Shown: positions 1-9,277, numbered from the stretch's first letter. The stretch is 64,000 nucleotides of DNA from Parcubacteria bacterium C7867-008 (GCA_001189215.1 LFCR01000006.1:62001-126000), one strand, 5' to 3'. The notes: a model not told the origin generated them from the sequence alone. Program-made: numbers and translations.

Positions 1-1188
1 ACGGCGATACCGGTTGCTGAACTCCAGGCACTCAGTGGTTCAAGTGAAGACCTCTATCGTCCTGAATATCAGGTACTCAAGACACTTCTCATGCGCGAGC
101 ATGAGGTGAGTTCAGATGTTCGCTTCATATACCTTATTGGTAAGGCGTCGAATGATGAACTCTTCTTTTATGTAGACTCTGAAGATCCAACGTCAGAAGA
201 TTATTCACCGCCAGGTGAGTTCTATCCCGAGGCTACACCACTCATGTATGAGTTCTTTTCAAATGGAAAAAGCGCTTCAGAAGGACCAGACCGTGATCGT
301 TGGGGAATCTGGGTCTCTGCTTATGCCCCCGTACGTGATGCTAACGGAAACCTTATCGCCATGTTGGGTATGGATGTGCCTGCTGCGCCATACATAACAG
401 ACCTTGTGGTATATGCAGCACTGCCACTTCTATTTGCACTCCTTATAATTGTCCTTTTGATATCAGATCGCACACGTCGTAGACGTAAGGAGGATGTGCT
501 GGCACAACGTGCCGAATTCCTTTCAATTGCATCTCATCAGATTCGTACTCCGCTCACCGGTATGCGCTGGGCTCTTGAGCAGCTCCTTGATTCAAAGACC
601 TCGACCTGGAGTGAAGGAGATCGCACCATTCTTTCTCTAACACATGAAAGCAGTTCAGATCTTATCGCTCGTGTTAACAATCTCCTTGATGTAACAACGA
701 TCGAGCATCGTGGTGGAGTAACCGAACCGAATCAGTCGGTACTTATGCACCCGCTGTTCGAATCGATTGTTGAAAGTCTTATGCTGAGCGCAAAGCGCAA
801 AGGCATAACAATCACCCTTGATAGCACTCTCCCAAATGATCTTGAGATTGTGTGTGACCGTCAGTCAATCCAGCACGTATTCTTTAACCTCATTGGTAAC
901 GCAGTGAAATACACCAAACCAGACACAGAGGTGACGGTTTCATATGGGTGGACACCAGAAGGCCACCAGTTCTCTATACGAGATCGAGGTATGGGTATTG
1001 CTGCATCTGAACAGACACTTATCTTCGAGGGATATCATCGTACACAGCAAGCTATGGAAAGTGGAGAAGCAGGTAGCGGCCTTGGTCTCTATCTAACAAA
1101 ACAACTCGTAGAACTTCAGCACGGCACCATTAGTGTTCATTCAACGGTAGGGGAAGGATCAACCTTCACCGTCACACTCCCGAACTAA
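1..1188 (+). CDS. Sensor histidine kinase, 5'-truncated by window edge
   Basis: The frame is open from base 1, so the gene starts outside the window; the first internal ATG at 91 is not the true start. The visible protein has the end of an extracytoplasmic sensor domain, one membrane segment (about residues 107-125 from the ATG at 91), then a HisKA domain with the phospho-accepting His in SHQIRTP. The HATPase_c domain has an N box (NLIGNAVKYT), a G1 box (DRGMGI) and a G2 box (GSGLGLYL). It should autophosphorylate and pass phosphate to a receiver protein, most likely the one encoded convergently just downstream, whose 3' end overlaps this gene by 4 bases. The signal is unknown. Confidence 0.92.
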   Translation, partial: TAIPVAELQALSGSSEDLYRPEYQVLKTLLMREHEVSSDVRFIYLIGKASNDELFFYVDSEDPTSEDYSPPGEFYPEATPLMYEFFSNGKSASEGPDRDRWGIWVSAYAPVRDANGNLIAMLGMDVPAAPYITDLVVYAALPLLFALLIIVLLISDRTRRRRKEDVLAQRAEFLSIASHQIRTPLTGMRWALEQLLDSKTSTWSEGDRTILSLTHESSSDLIARVNNLLDVTTIEHRGGVTEPNQSVLMHPLFESIVESLMLSAKRKGITITLDSTLPNDLEIVCDRQSIQHVFFNLIGNAVKYTKPDTEVTVSYGWTPEGHQFSIRDRGMGIAASEQTLIFEGYHRTQQAMESGEAGSGLGLYLTKQLVELQHGTISVHSTVGEGSTFTVTLPN

Positions 1189-1571
1189 GAATCTGCAGGC
1201 TTTGGCTTTGAAAGGTGCTCCTTTATAAGATTCACCACTGCGGTGATCTGAGGATCAGACTTAATAAGGTATGCGATAACACCACTGTCTGCAGCGCGTG
1301 CCACATGTTCCAACTCATTCGAGTTACTTAGTACAACAAACGGAGTGGCTGCAAGAGGAGCCATGGTGCGGATTTCTTCCATCATCTCGAGACCACTCTT
1401 TTTTGGCATCATCACATCGAGCACCACTGCATCAGGTTTCTCTGAAAAGTATTTCTCAACTCCTTCCTCACCATCCTGTGCGGTTATAACCTCGAATCCA
1501 GATAGTGCGAACTGGTTAGCCAGTACCGTACGCAGGAGAGTATCGTCTTCAGCGATCAGGATCTTTTTCAT
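1185..1571 (-). CDS. Stand-alone response regulator receiver (CheY-like)
   Basis: A 128-residue receiver domain and nothing else. The acidic pocket is EDD near the N-terminus, the phosphorylated Asp is in VVLDVMMP (about residue 52), the switch Ser/Thr is in LSNSN and the conserved Lys is in IKSD. There is no output domain, so it acts by protein contact or as a phosphorelay intermediate. It is convergent with the histidine kinase at 1-1188 (4-base overlap), which makes that kinase the likely partner, although tail-to-tail pairs are not co-transcribed. Confidence 0.93.
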   Translation of the reverse strand: MKKILIAEDDTLLRTVLANQFALSGFEVITAQDGEEGVEKYFSEKPDAVVLDVMMPKKSGLEMMEEIRTMAPLAATPFVVLSNSNELEHVARAADSGVIAYLIKSDPQITAVVNLIKEHLSKPKPADS

Positions 1572-1639
1572 GAGCAGAGTATAGCACCAACTAGGTATTC
1601 AATTCATGAAAAGGTCAAAATGCTAGAATGATACGTATT

Positions 1640-3439
1640 ATGGTCACAACCGAGGAAGAATCTATCTCATTTCCCGCAAAGCTCCGGATTTTCTGGCGTC
1701 ACGTTGGCCAGTATAAAGGCGTTCTCATACTGGTCTCGTTCCTTGGGGTCTTGTCTGCAGTAGCTAATGGTGTGGTTCCGCTTGTGATGGGACGGTTCTT
1801 TGATTCCTTGGTACAGACCAGCCAGGTGACACTTCCTGTGGTAGGTGAAGTAATGAATTGGCAGTTCCTCTTAGGATTGTGGGTGTTCGTGCAACTGGTA
1901 GCAAATACTATTGATTGGCTTATTAGTCAGCAGAGTCGTTCCTTAACAACAACGATTGAAGCACGGTATACCGTGGATGCGTTTAGTCGTCTTCTTAAAC
2001 TTCCCGTTGGTTTCTTTAAACAGCAGAAGGCAGGTGAGCTTGTAAACAAGATCAGTCGCACCAGCTCACAAATAGGATGGATACTCGGAAGTGTTCTCAT
2101 TGGTCTCGCACCTTCATTCCTTTCAATTGTGGTTGGTCTAGGAATTGTGTTCTGGCTCCGTCCGGTCCTTGCATTGGTGCTGGTAGTTGGACTTCTTTTC
2201 TATGGCCTATGCTGGTTCTTCTTCCTACGCCCTGTGGGAAAGCTTCAAGAAGAATATTTAAAGAAATGGAGTGATGCCTATGGTGAGGTGTATGACTCCT
2301 ATGCAAACCTCCAGACTGTAAAGCAGTCTGGAGCAGAATTCCTTCAAGCTGAGAAAGCGAACGAAGGATTCTTTGGTACCGGTCGCACGGTATGGCTTTG
2401 GAACAAGTTGGAATTTGCTTGGAACAATATGAATGCGCTGCAGCGTATTCTCGTTGTTGCTACCCAGCTCATCATATTCCTCATATCAGTCGCATTCATC
2501 ACTCGTGGAGAGATGACCATCGGAGAACTTATTACGTTCAACGCTTATGCAGCATTGGTGTTTGGACCATTCGTACAGCTTGCGAACCAATGGCAGAACG
2601 TACAAAACGGTCTCACGGCTGCAGCACAATCTGAAATCATCTTCGCAACAGAAACTGAACCGTACGATCCGCCCGATGCCGTAGCACTTGATCCATTTAA
2701 CGGTTCAGTTGTATTCAATGACGTTCATTTTGCATATGAAGAAGGGCAACCGGAAATATTAAAGGGCGTCTCTTTCGAAGCAAACCCAGGACAGGTTATT
2801 GCATTTGTTGGAGAGACCGGTGCAGGTAAGAGCACTTCTGCAGACCTGATTTCCGCATACTACTTCCCAACACGTGGAAGTGTTGAGATTGATGGTGTAG
2901 ATACTCGTAAGTTAAGTCTTCGTGAGCTTCGTACGCATATTGCGATCGTGCCGCAAGAAGTGGTGCTCTTTAATGCAAGCATTGTAGACAATATTCGGTA
3001 TGGTCGTCCTAGTGCTACCGACGAAGAAGTTAAGGAAGCAGCACGCAAGGCACGAGCAGATGTATTTATAGATAAATTCCCTGAAGGGTACGCACAGAAA
3101 GTAGGGGAGCGTGGTATCAAGCTATCGGTAGGACAGAAGCAACGTGTGGCTATTGCACGTGCGATCCTTCGTGGCCCAAAGATACTTATTCTGGATGAGC
3201 CAACTTCCGCTTTAGATCCAGAGACTGAACGATACATAACCGAATCTCTTGAGGAACTTATGAGAGGTCGCACTACCTTTATCATTGCGCACCGCCTATC
3301 AACCGTTCGTAGTGCAGATAAGATTCTTGTTTTAAAGGAAGGCGTTATTGCAGAACAGGGCACACATGAGGAACTTATCTCTATTAAAGATGGGGAATAC
3401 AAGCATCTATATGACCTTCATATAGGCCTTCATTTGTAG
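1640..3439 (+). CDS. ABC exporter, fused membrane and ATPase domains
   Basis: A half-transporter of about 600 residues that would act as a homodimer. The N-terminal half has six hydrophobic segments of the ABC type 1 fold. The C-terminal ATPase has Walker A GETGAGKS, signature LSVGQKQ, Walker B ILILDEP and the switch His in IIAHRLS. The family exports lipids, drugs or peptides; the substrate cannot be told. An in-frame ATG exists at 1628, but a TAGAAT box at 1624-1629 would start transcription near 1636, which favours the ATG at 1640 as a near-leaderless start. Confidence 0.92.
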   Translation: MVTTEEESISFPAKLRIFWRHVGQYKGVLILVSFLGVLSAVANGVVPLVMGRFFDSLVQTSQVTLPVVGEVMNWQFLLGLWVFVQLVANTIDWLISQQSRSLTTTIEARYTVDAFSRLLKLPVGFFKQQKAGELVNKISRTSSQIGWILGSVLIGLAPSFLSIVVGLGIVFWLRPVLALVLVVGLLFYGLCWFFFLRPVGKLQEEYLKKWSDAYGEVYDSYANLQTVKQSGAEFLQAEKANEGFFGTGRTVWLWNKLEFAWNNMNALQRILVVATQLIIFLISVAFITRGEMTIGELITFNAYAALVFGPFVQLANQWQNVQNGLTAAAQSEIIFATETEPYDPPDAVALDPFNGSVVFNDVHFAYEEGQPEILKGVSFEANPGQVIAFVGETGAGKSTSADLISAYYFPTRGSVEIDGVDTRKLSLRELRTHIAIVPQEVVLFNASIVDNIRYGRPSATDEEVKEAARKARADVFIDKFPEGYAQKVGERGIKLSVGQKQRVAIARAILRGPKILILDEPTSALDPETERYITESLEELMRGRTTFIIAHRLSTVRSADKILVLKEGVIAEQGTHEELISIKDGEYKHLYDLHIGLHL

Positions 3440-3449
3440 GTAGAGATAC

Positions 3450-3477
3450 TTGCAAAATACCAGTGATATGGTATAGT
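3450..3477 (+). promoter_or_regulatory. Promoter of the 3552 membrane protein gene
   Basis: TTGCAA at 3450-3455 and TATAGT at 3472-3477 are separated by 16 bases. The predicted leader of about 70 bases ends in a strong GGGAGG Shine-Dalgarno, unlike the leaderless starts of the neighbours. Confidence 0.6.
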
Positions 3478-3551
3478 GTATCTAGTATTCAGAGCAACTA
3501 GAAACGGCCTATCTGAAGCGTTATTTTTGATTCCAACCAAGGGAGGTACGG

Positions 3552-4163
3552 ATGGGATTGCTCAAAGCAATCAAGAGCCGTGGCCTTCTTTGGGTCTCGG
3601 TACATGGACTATTGTTCGCCTTCGACAAATATGTTGAGTACATCCTTTACCCAAAGGCTCTGGATTCGTACGGAATGGTCAAAGGTCTCGGTGTCATGAT
3701 CGTGTTTTCGCTCGTCGTGTGTTGGGCATTGCTGCTCTTCTACGACTGGGTGTCCACGATCGACATGTCGCAAGTGAAACATCCGCTTCTACAGAAGCTG
3801 GTGTACGCACTCAGCGATGCACTGGGTTTCGAAGGTCTTAAGGAGATCGGTACGCACTTCCATTCGCGATTCTTCGCGCTGGTCCGCATCCACCCCTTGT
3901 TGGGTAGGGTGATCAACGGCCTGGGACGTGTCCTGTTCTTCCTGTATCTGTCGTTTAACCACGACGGCATGACCTGCATAATCCTGATGCGTCCCGCCCA
4001 CAGTCATCGCATGACGATCTCGTACTGGATGCTATTCCTTGCGAGCGTTGTGCTCTCCTGTGTCGGCTGGGCAATCATCGTTGGAACGGGAATGTACCTG
4101 CTCCAGACGTATGTACCGGGAATCTGGAATATCTACGAACGTGTGATAACGTTCCTCACCTGA
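3552..4163 (+). CDS. Unrecognised four-helix membrane protein
   Basis: I do not recognise the family. The 203-residue protein has about four hydrophobic segments (near residues 15-32, 46-64, 118-134 and 160-185) separated by basic linkers, so it is probably an inner-membrane protein. The gene stands alone: own promoter at 3450-3477, strong GGGAGG ribosome site 6 bases before the ATG, own terminator. Its codons are richer in G+C, with many C-ending codons, than those of both neighbours, and its long leader differs from the leaderless host style. It therefore looks like a self-contained acquired gene, comparable to those in the 39-45 kb array, but I see no copy of the array repeat beside it. 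Confidence 0.75.
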   Translation: MGLLKAIKSRGLLWVSVHGLLFAFDKYVEYILYPKALDSYGMVKGLGVMIVFSLVVCWALLLFYDWVSTIDMSQVKHPLLQKLVYALSDALGFEGLKEIGTHFHSRFFALVRIHPLLGRVINGLGRVLFFLYLSFNHDGMTCIILMRPAHSHRMTISYWMLFLASVVLSCVGWAIIVGTGMYLLQTYVPGIWNIYERVITFLT

Positions 4164-4193
4164 GGGGCCGGCGAATACGCTGGCCCCTCTTTA
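4163..4193 (+). terminator. Rho-independent terminator
   Basis: AGGGGCC at 4163-4169 pairs with GGCCCCT at 4182-4188 and is followed by a T-rich tract. It closes the 3552 gene. Confidence 0.8.
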
Positions 4194-4222
4194 CATATAT
4201 TGATGCGGTATAATCGACACAA

Positions 4223-4702
4223 ATGAAAAAGAATATAAAAATCAGCACTGGTACAGGGACAGGCACCACACGTATGGCGGCATTTGATGCTGCTCTCTTT
4301 GATGCAGGGGTGGCTAATTACAATTTAATCCGTCTCTCCTCCATAATCCCCACGGGCTTTACGGTTGAAACCGGTAAAGCAGAACTCGAAGAGGGTGAGT
4401 TCGGTCACAAACTGTATGTGGTATATGCAAGTCAGATTGAAGACGAGGTTGGTAAGGATGCGTGGGCAGGCATTGGTTGGACAAAGATGGAGGATGGTTC
4501 GGGGCGAGGTTTGTTCACTGAACACGAAGGGCATAGTGAGCATGAGGTAACTGCTCTTATCACCAACACCCTTACCGACATGAAGAAGTATCGTTCAGAA
4601 AAGTATGGTGACGTTGGGCATGTCACCACAGGTATTTCATGCACTGATAAACCAGTTTGTGCTCTTGTGATTGCGGTCTATGAGTCCGAAGGGTGGGACT
4701 AG
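4223..4702 (+). CDS. Pyruvoyl-dependent arginine decarboxylase
   Basis: This 159-residue protein matches the PvlArgDC family, which makes agmatine from arginine for polyamine synthesis. The proenzyme cuts itself before a Ser to form a beta chain and an alpha chain with an N-terminal pyruvoyl group. The site is visible as LSSIIP (about residues 38-43), and the Gly/Thr-rich start (TGTGTGTT) is typical. A TATAAT box at 4209-4214 puts the transcription start within a few bases of the ATG, so the mRNA is probably leaderless. No other polyamine gene is nearby; the DUF2156 gene follows after 18 bases and may be co-transcribed. Confidence 0.9.
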   Translation: MKKNIKISTGTGTGTTRMAAFDAALFDAGVANYNLIRLSSIIPTGFTVETGKAELEEGEFGHKLYVVYASQIEDEVGKDAWAGIGWTKMEDGSGRGLFTEHEGHSEHEVTALITNTLTDMKKYRSEKYGDVGHVTTGISCTDKPVCALVIAVYESEGWD

Positions 4703-4720
4703 CGCAATCTAACCACTATC

Positions 4721-5638
4721 ATGAGCCCCATATTTCCAGAATTTAAACTCGTATCTGTAGAGGACAACGAAGTGATTGAAACGCACAATCGTAAATTCCC
4801 GTACTATTCAGACTACAACTTCCCAAGTCTCGTCTGTTGGGACATTCATAAACACCGAGAATGGTCTCTCCTTAACGATAACCTTGTGGTTAAGTTTACC
4901 GATTATGAGACTGAAGAACCGTTCTTCTCTTATTTGGGAATGAACGACACGTTAGGCACCACACGAACACTCCTGGATTACAGCGAATCAATTGGGCTGC
5001 CTGCAGAATTACGTTTGATGCCTGAGATATCTATCCATGATATCCATGCTGATGATTTGGAAATCATTCCTGACAGAGACAATTTCGATTACGTGTATCT
5101 AACATCTCGTATGGCAACCCTTGAGGGTAATCAATATAAGAGTAAACGTCAGGCAGCAAACTTCTTTAAACGAAATCATCCGGGTTGGACGTTCGAGGTT
5201 TTTCCATTAGGCGACATACGTGTCCAAGAGGTTATTCGCTCAATTGCGCTTTCATGGAAGTCTCGTCGTGATATTGATCCCGATGATCAGAGTATTGAAC
5301 ACGAAGCATGTGCAATTGAGAATATATTCAAACTCGCAGAGGTACGTGACTTGTTAGTAGGTGTTCTCTTTGTTGACGGGGTGCCAACCAGTTTCACTAT
5401 CGAGGAAATTGTTAATCAAATATTCTCTATGGGACATTTCTGGAAAACAGCTAATCGTGTGGATGGTGAGTATGAATTTCTGGCAAGTAAAATGGCTGCA
5501 TACCTTGATACCAAGGAGGTAACATATCTTAATTGGGAGCAGGATTTGGGTATTCAGACTCTACGGGCCTCAAAATCTAGTTATCGACCCTCAGACTTCC
5601 TAAAGAAATTCATAGTCACACGACGACAAATCTCTTGA
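4721..5638 (+). CDS. DUF2156 / LPG-synthase-C-like acyltransferase fold protein
   Basis: A soluble protein of 305 residues resembling the DUF2156 family, the cytosolic GNAT-fold half of lysyl-phosphatidylglycerol synthases. The two-lobed pattern is present: an N-terminal part with FSYLGMND, a middle with YKSKRQAANFFKR, and a C-terminal part with NWEQDLG and LRASKSSYRP. Family members are thought to use aminoacyl-tRNA or acyl donors; the substrate here is unknown. There is no membrane domain, unlike MprF. It starts 18 bases after the arginine decarboxylase gene and overlaps the next reading frame slightly. Confidence 0.75.
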   Translation: MSPIFPEFKLVSVEDNEVIETHNRKFPYYSDYNFPSLVCWDIHKHREWSLLNDNLVVKFTDYETEEPFFSYLGMNDTLGTTRTLLDYSESIGLPAELRLMPEISIHDIHADDLEIIPDRDNFDYVYLTSRMATLEGNQYKSKRQAANFFKRNHPGWTFEVFPLGDIRVQEVIRSIALSWKSRRDIDPDDQSIEHEACAIENIFKLAEVRDLLVGVLFVDGVPTSFTIEEIVNQIFSMGHFWKTANRVDGEYEFLASKMAAYLDTKEVTYLNWEQDLGIQTLRASKSSYRPSDFLKKFIVTRRQIS

Positions 5639-5673
5639 ACAGGAGTGTAGTACCATTAGGACAACAGAGATTC

Positions 5674-5817
5674 ATGAAAAATATTCTTCTCGCCATTTTT
5701 ATACTTATCGTACTTGGTATATCTGTGGGATATACCTATGAAAAGACTGTTATAAAGGAGGATTTTTCTGTCGTGAATACAGAAGAACCAATGGATATGG
5801 ATTCTGATGAAATATAA
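5674..5817 (+). CDS. Small single-pass membrane peptide
   Basis: A 47-residue peptide: Met-Lys-Lys-Asn, one hydrophobic helix (LLAIFILIVLGISVGYTY), then an acidic tail rich in Asp and Glu. The longer frame from 5635 adds a hydrophilic stretch that does not look like part of it, so the ATG at 5674 is preferred. It ends 2 bases before the next kinase gene, so the two are probably co-transcribed and it may modulate the kinase. That is inference from position only. Confidence 0.55.
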   Translation: MKNILLAIFILIVLGISVGYTYEKTVIKEDFSVVNTEEPMDMDSDEI

Positions 5818-5819
5818 AT

Positions 5820-7478
5820 ATGCAGGACATCACCACTAATTTCGCTACGTTTGGCAATAAGCTGTGTTCGGAGGAACTCTCGTGGTTTCTAGGGCTCTTT
5901 GATTTCTCCACCGCACCAACCCTCCTGTATTACTCGTATGTACCGATCGTCATCGCGACGTTATTTATTGGTATATTTGTATTCGTAAATAACAAGACTT
6001 CCCTCAAGAGTAAATTGATGCTTGCGGTAGCGGTCCTGTTCTCGTTGTGGGTGCTAAATATACTTACGCAGTGGGTTGCCTCATATCACTCTGCTCTCAT
6101 GTTCGCGTGGCAGATGACTGCACTTATTGAAGTCGCGCTGTATCTCTCTGTTGCATACTTTGCATATGTTTTCTATTTCAGAAAAGATCTTCCATTTACT
6201 TGGAAACTAGGATTCAGTGCAATTCTTCTCATGGTTTTAGTAGCGACTCCCACCGAGTTCAACGTGCTTAATTACGACATATATAATTGTCAGGGAAATA
6301 ACGGTTTGTTGTGGAACATCATTTATGCGCTTGAACCAGCCGTAATTGTATTTACCGTTTTGCTTGGAATCTTGGCACAAAATAGAGAGAAGGATCATGC
6401 ATACCGTAAGCAGATTCGTTTGGTTACGGCTGGGTTGGCGGTATTTCTGACCACATTCTTTCTTTCAAATTATTATGGTGAACTGACCAAGGTATATGAA
6501 TTCAACTTCTGGGGTCCTCTTGGCATGTTCTTCTTTGTGATGCTTCTCGGCTACATGATTGTGGAATTGAAAGCATTCAATGTTCAACTACTTGGCGCAC
6601 AGGCACTGGTGCTTGGAAACATCCTTCTTGTGTTCTCAGAGTTCTTCTTCATTAAGGATACGATTAATTACATCTTGGTTTCAGGAACGTTGCTTCTTAC
6701 GATAATATTCGGATTCTTGTTGGTTAAGAGTGTCCAAAGGGAAGTACGTCAGCGTGAACGTATCGAGTTACTTGCCGTAGATCTTCAAGAAGCAAATAAA
6801 CAGCAGGTAACCCTTATCCACTTCATCACGCACCAAATTAAAGGCTTCGTAACTAAGTCACGCAATATTTTCTCAATGGCTCTTGAGGGGGACTTTGGGC
6901 CACTTCCCGAACAACTTAAACCAATGATTGAGGAAGGGTTCCGTTCAGATACCAAGGGTGTTACCACCATTCAAGAAATCCTCAATGCTGCGAATATCAA
7001 GAGCGGTAAGGTGACGTACGCACAAGCGCCTTTCGATCTCAAAGAACTTGTGGAGGAGATCATCAAAGATCTGAAGCCAGCTGCAGATACAAAGAGCCTT
7101 GCACTTAGCTTTGAGACAACAGGCGATTCCTTTACATTCACTGGCGATCGTCAGCAGATGTATAACGCACTCAAGAATCTCGTTGATAACTCAATCAAGT
7201 ACACTCCAAGTGGTACGGTATCAGTAGCTCTTGCTAAGGAAACAAATCATTTCACCTTCACCATCAAAGACACTGGTATAGGTATCACCCCAGAAGACAT
7301 GGCACACCTCTTCACAGAAGGTGGTCACGGAAAAGAATCTATAAAGGTGAACGTTGAATCAACAGGATTCGGTCTATACATCGTGAAGAACATCATTGAT
7401 GCACACAAAGGAAAGGTATGGGCAGAGTCTGAAGGAGCAGGGAAGGGATCGAAGTTCGTTGTTGAGCTTCCTGCGTAG
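5820..7478 (+). CDS. Membrane histidine kinase with multi-helix sensor
   Basis: 552 residues. The N-terminal third to half has about eight hydrophobic segments (from about residue 37 to 310) of the kind seen in 7TM or MASE-like sensor modules, followed by a short coiled linker. The kinase core has the phospho-His in FITHQIKG (about residue 342), an N box (LKNLVDNSIKYT), DTGIGI and GFGLYI. The HQIKG motif instead of HELRTP is common in kinases of this lineage. No receiver gene is adjacent; the only one in the window is at 1185-1571. Confidence 0.9.
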   Translation: MQDITTNFATFGNKLCSEELSWFLGLFDFSTAPTLLYYSYVPIVIATLFIGIFVFVNNKTSLKSKLMLAVAVLFSLWVLNILTQWVASYHSALMFAWQMTALIEVALYLSVAYFAYVFYFRKDLPFTWKLGFSAILLMVLVATPTEFNVLNYDIYNCQGNNGLLWNIIYALEPAVIVFTVLLGILAQNREKDHAYRKQIRLVTAGLAVFLTTFFLSNYYGELTKVYEFNFWGPLGMFFFVMLLGYMIVELKAFNVQLLGAQALVLGNILLVFSEFFFIKDTINYILVSGTLLLTIIFGFLLVKSVQREVRQRERIELLAVDLQEANKQQVTLIHFITHQIKGFVTKSRNIFSMALEGDFGPLPEQLKPMIEEGFRSDTKGVTTIQEILNAANIKSGKVTYAQAPFDLKELVEEIIKDLKPAADTKSLALSFETTGDSFTFTGDRQQMYNALKNLVDNSIKYTPSGTVSVALAKETNHFTFTIKDTGIGITPEDMAHLFTEGGHGKESIKVNVESTGFGLYIVKNIIDAHKGKVWAESEGAGKGSKFVVELPA

Positions 7479-7546
7479 TATTAAAGATCGAGGATAGTAG
7501 AAATCTAAATTGGTTATAAAGATTCACCTGAGAATCTAGAGGATGC

Positions 7547-7570
7547 AAGACGTATATACTGCGTCTTTTT
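7547..7570 (+). terminator. Rho-independent terminator after the kinase gene
   Basis: AAGACG at 7547-7552 pairs with CGTCTT at 7562-7567 and runs into T residues, in the gap before the 7596 gene. Confidence 0.6.
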
Positions 7571-7595
7571 CTCTTAATACAGATAGCCTTAGAGT

Positions 7596-8291
7596 ATGGC
7601 TAAACCTGAAGAAAAGCAGCGTTCATTTGCATTACGACGAGAAGGTAAAAGCATTAAGGAGATCGCTGAAATTCTTCACGTAAGTAAAAGTGCTGCTAGT
7701 CTCTGGGTGCGCGATATTGAAATGACTCCTGAGCAAAAAGAATCATTACGTCAGCGTCAGATCGAAGGAGGGCACATTGGACGCATTCGGGGTTCAGAAG
7801 CAAATCACCGTATGCGAATCGAACGAATGGATCTTGCAAAAGAATTGGCAGTAATAGAAGTACCAACACTTTCTTGCGAGCAACTATTCTTTATTGGTCT
7901 TGGTTTGTATTGGGGTGAAGGTACAAAAACAGAATCAAGTAGAAATGTATCAATAGCTAATTCTGACCCACGAGTAATACAGCTAATGATTAGATGGTTT
8001 ATAGAATGTCTCGATGTAGATAAGGAACGACTCCAACCAAAAGTCTTTATCAGTGACGTTCACAAAGATAGGGAGGAGAAAATAACTGAATATTGGGAAG
8101 AAACTCTCGATATCCCTAGACAGTTCTTTTCCAAGACAATATTCCTTCCAAAAGGAAAGAAGATTTACGAAAATCACGATATGTATTATGGTGTTCTGGC
8201 ACTCCGTGTACGCAGAGGTGGGGATATTAGGAACAGAATCCTTGCTACAATTTGCCGTATAGCTGAGTTAAGTGCTACCATGCCGGTGTAG
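7596..8291 (+). CDS. Helix-turn-helix protein, homing-nuclease-like
   Basis: 231 residues. The N-terminal part has a helix-turn-helix (SIKEIAEILHVSKSAASLWVRDIEM, split as IKEIAEILHVS plus KSAASLWV). The rest has LYWGEGTKT and a long middle domain, a layout seen in uncharacterised Patescibacteria proteins related to LAGLIDADG-type DNA-binding proteins. It may bind DNA as a regulator; cleavage activity cannot be argued from what is visible. The last 10 bases of the gene overlap the 5' end of tRNA-Met, so the transcript probably reads into the tRNA. Confidence 0.6.
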   Translation: MAKPEEKQRSFALRREGKSIKEIAEILHVSKSAASLWVRDIEMTPEQKESLRQRQIEGGHIGRIRGSEANHRMRIERMDLAKELAVIEVPTLSCEQLFFIGLGLYWGEGTKTESSRNVSIANSDPRVIQLMIRWFIECLDVDKERLQPKVFISDVHKDREEKITEYWEETLDIPRQFFSKTIFLPKGKKIYENHDMYYGVLALRVRRGGDIRNRILATICRIAELSATMPV

Positions 8292-8356
8292 TTCAACGGT
8301 TAGAACAAGACACTCATAAAGTCTAGACGATGGTTCAACTCCATCCATCGGCACCA
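8282..8356 (+). tRNA. tRNA-Met (CAT)
   Basis: The acceptor GCCGGTG pairs with CATCGGC, the D arm is GTTC/GAAC, the anticodon loop is CTCATAA and the T arm is GATGG/CCATC with loop TTCAACT. CCA is encoded. The top pair of the anticodon stem is an A-A mismatch. It could instead be the lysidine-modified tRNA-Ile(CAT); the sequence alone does not decide. Confidence 0.88.
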
Positions 8357-8358
8357 AT

Positions 8359-9057
8359 ATGCAGGTAATCATTCTCGCAGCCGGACGTGGCACTCGTATG
8401 GGTACCCTCACAGATGAGGTCCCTAAGCCTATGCTCAAGGTGCATGGGAAGACCCTGCTTGAACATAAGTTCGATATCCTTCCTGCAGACTGTGAAGAGA
8501 TCATCCTTATTGTCGGATACAAGGCAGAAGTGATTCGTAATGCATACGGAGATTCATATAAGGGAATTCCAATCCGATACATTGTTCAGGAAACCCTAGA
8601 CGGTACCGGTGGGGCGGTATGGCTAGCGCGCCCGTTTATCAAAGATAGGTTTGCAGTACTCATGGGAGACGATATATATGGTACCGATGATCTAGCCAAC
8701 ACTCTTGCTGCAGCAGACTGGGCACTTCTGGTTGAACGTACAGAGAACATGGCTGAGGGTGGAATTATGGTGGTTGATGAGAACAACCATGTGTTGGGTA
8801 TTGAAGAAGGTGATCATCGTGGAAAGGCAGGGGTGATGAACACCAACCTGTTTGTTCTGGATACTCGGGTATTTGAATTCCCGCCAGTGCCCAAGACTGC
8901 AGGTAGTTCTGAATACGGTCTCCCACAGACCGTTGTGGAGGCTTCAAAGAAGTTCGGTATTCCCGTACATGCCATAGACTCCGCCTCCTGGATCCAGGTA
9001 ACGGCTCCGGAAGATGTGGTTCGCGCCGAGTCCTTACTGCCCGCTCCCTTGAACTAG
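8359..9057 (+). CDS. Sugar-1-phosphate nucleotidyltransferase
   Basis: A 232-residue NTP_transferase protein. The nucleotide-binding signature is GRGTRM followed by PKPMLKV, and the metal-binding Asp lies in VLMGDDIYG. Such enzymes join a sugar phosphate to an NTP to give the NDP-sugar used in glycan synthesis. The protein lacks the C-terminal left-handed beta-helix seen in GlmU-type enzymes, so it is the short form. The ATG is 2 bases after the CCA of tRNA-Met, so it probably shares that transcript. Confidence 0.88.
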   Translation: MQVIILAAGRGTRMGTLTDEVPKPMLKVHGKTLLEHKFDILPADCEEIILIVGYKAEVIRNAYGDSYKGIPIRYIVQETLDGTGGAVWLARPFIKDRFAVLMGDDIYGTDDLANTLAAADWALLVERTENMAEGGIMVVDENNHVLGIEEGDHRGKAGVMNTNLFVLDTRVFEFPPVPKTAGSSEYGLPQTVVEASKKFGIPVHAIDSASWIQVTAPEDVVRAESLLPAPLN

Positions 9058-9127
9058 CAGGGAAAACAGGCTATATTCGATGAGTTCGCAGTGCCTCAGG
9101 CGTGCGCGGTCTGAGGCGCAATATACT

Positions 9128-9201
9128 GCGGTCGTAGCTCAACTGGTTAGAGCACCCGCCTGTCACGCGGGAGGTTGCGAGTTCAAGTCTCGTCGACCGC
9201 G
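9128..9201 (+). tRNA. tRNA-Asp (GTC)
   Basis: The acceptor GCGGTCG pairs with CGACCGC, the D arm is GCTC/GAGC, the anticodon stem is CCCGC/GCGGG with loop CTGTCAC, and the T arm is GCGAG/CTCGT. The discriminator is G. CCA is not encoded, unlike the Met and Thr tRNAs nearby. Confidence 0.95.
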
Positions 9202-9215
9202 CAACGTTCAGAAGT

Positions 9216-9250
9216 CTAGAAAGACCGCCCATGTTGGCGGTCTTTCTAGT
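9216..9250 (+). terminator. Long perfect hairpin after tRNA-Asp
   Basis: A 14-bp perfect stem, 9216-9229 with 9236-9249, around the loop CATGTT. The 3' arm is T-rich. It ends the tRNA-Asp transcript and sits just before the TAGAAT box at 9264 of the next gene. Confidence 0.8.
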
Positions 9251-9277
9251 TGCAATACAGTGCTAGAATTCCCACAT

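Noticed and set aside
9080..9277. N-terminal extension of the EgtD-like protein
   Set aside because: This part of the open frame is the antisense-free reading of tRNA-Asp and a terminator hairpin, so it is not coding; the ATG at 9278 after a -10 box is the start.
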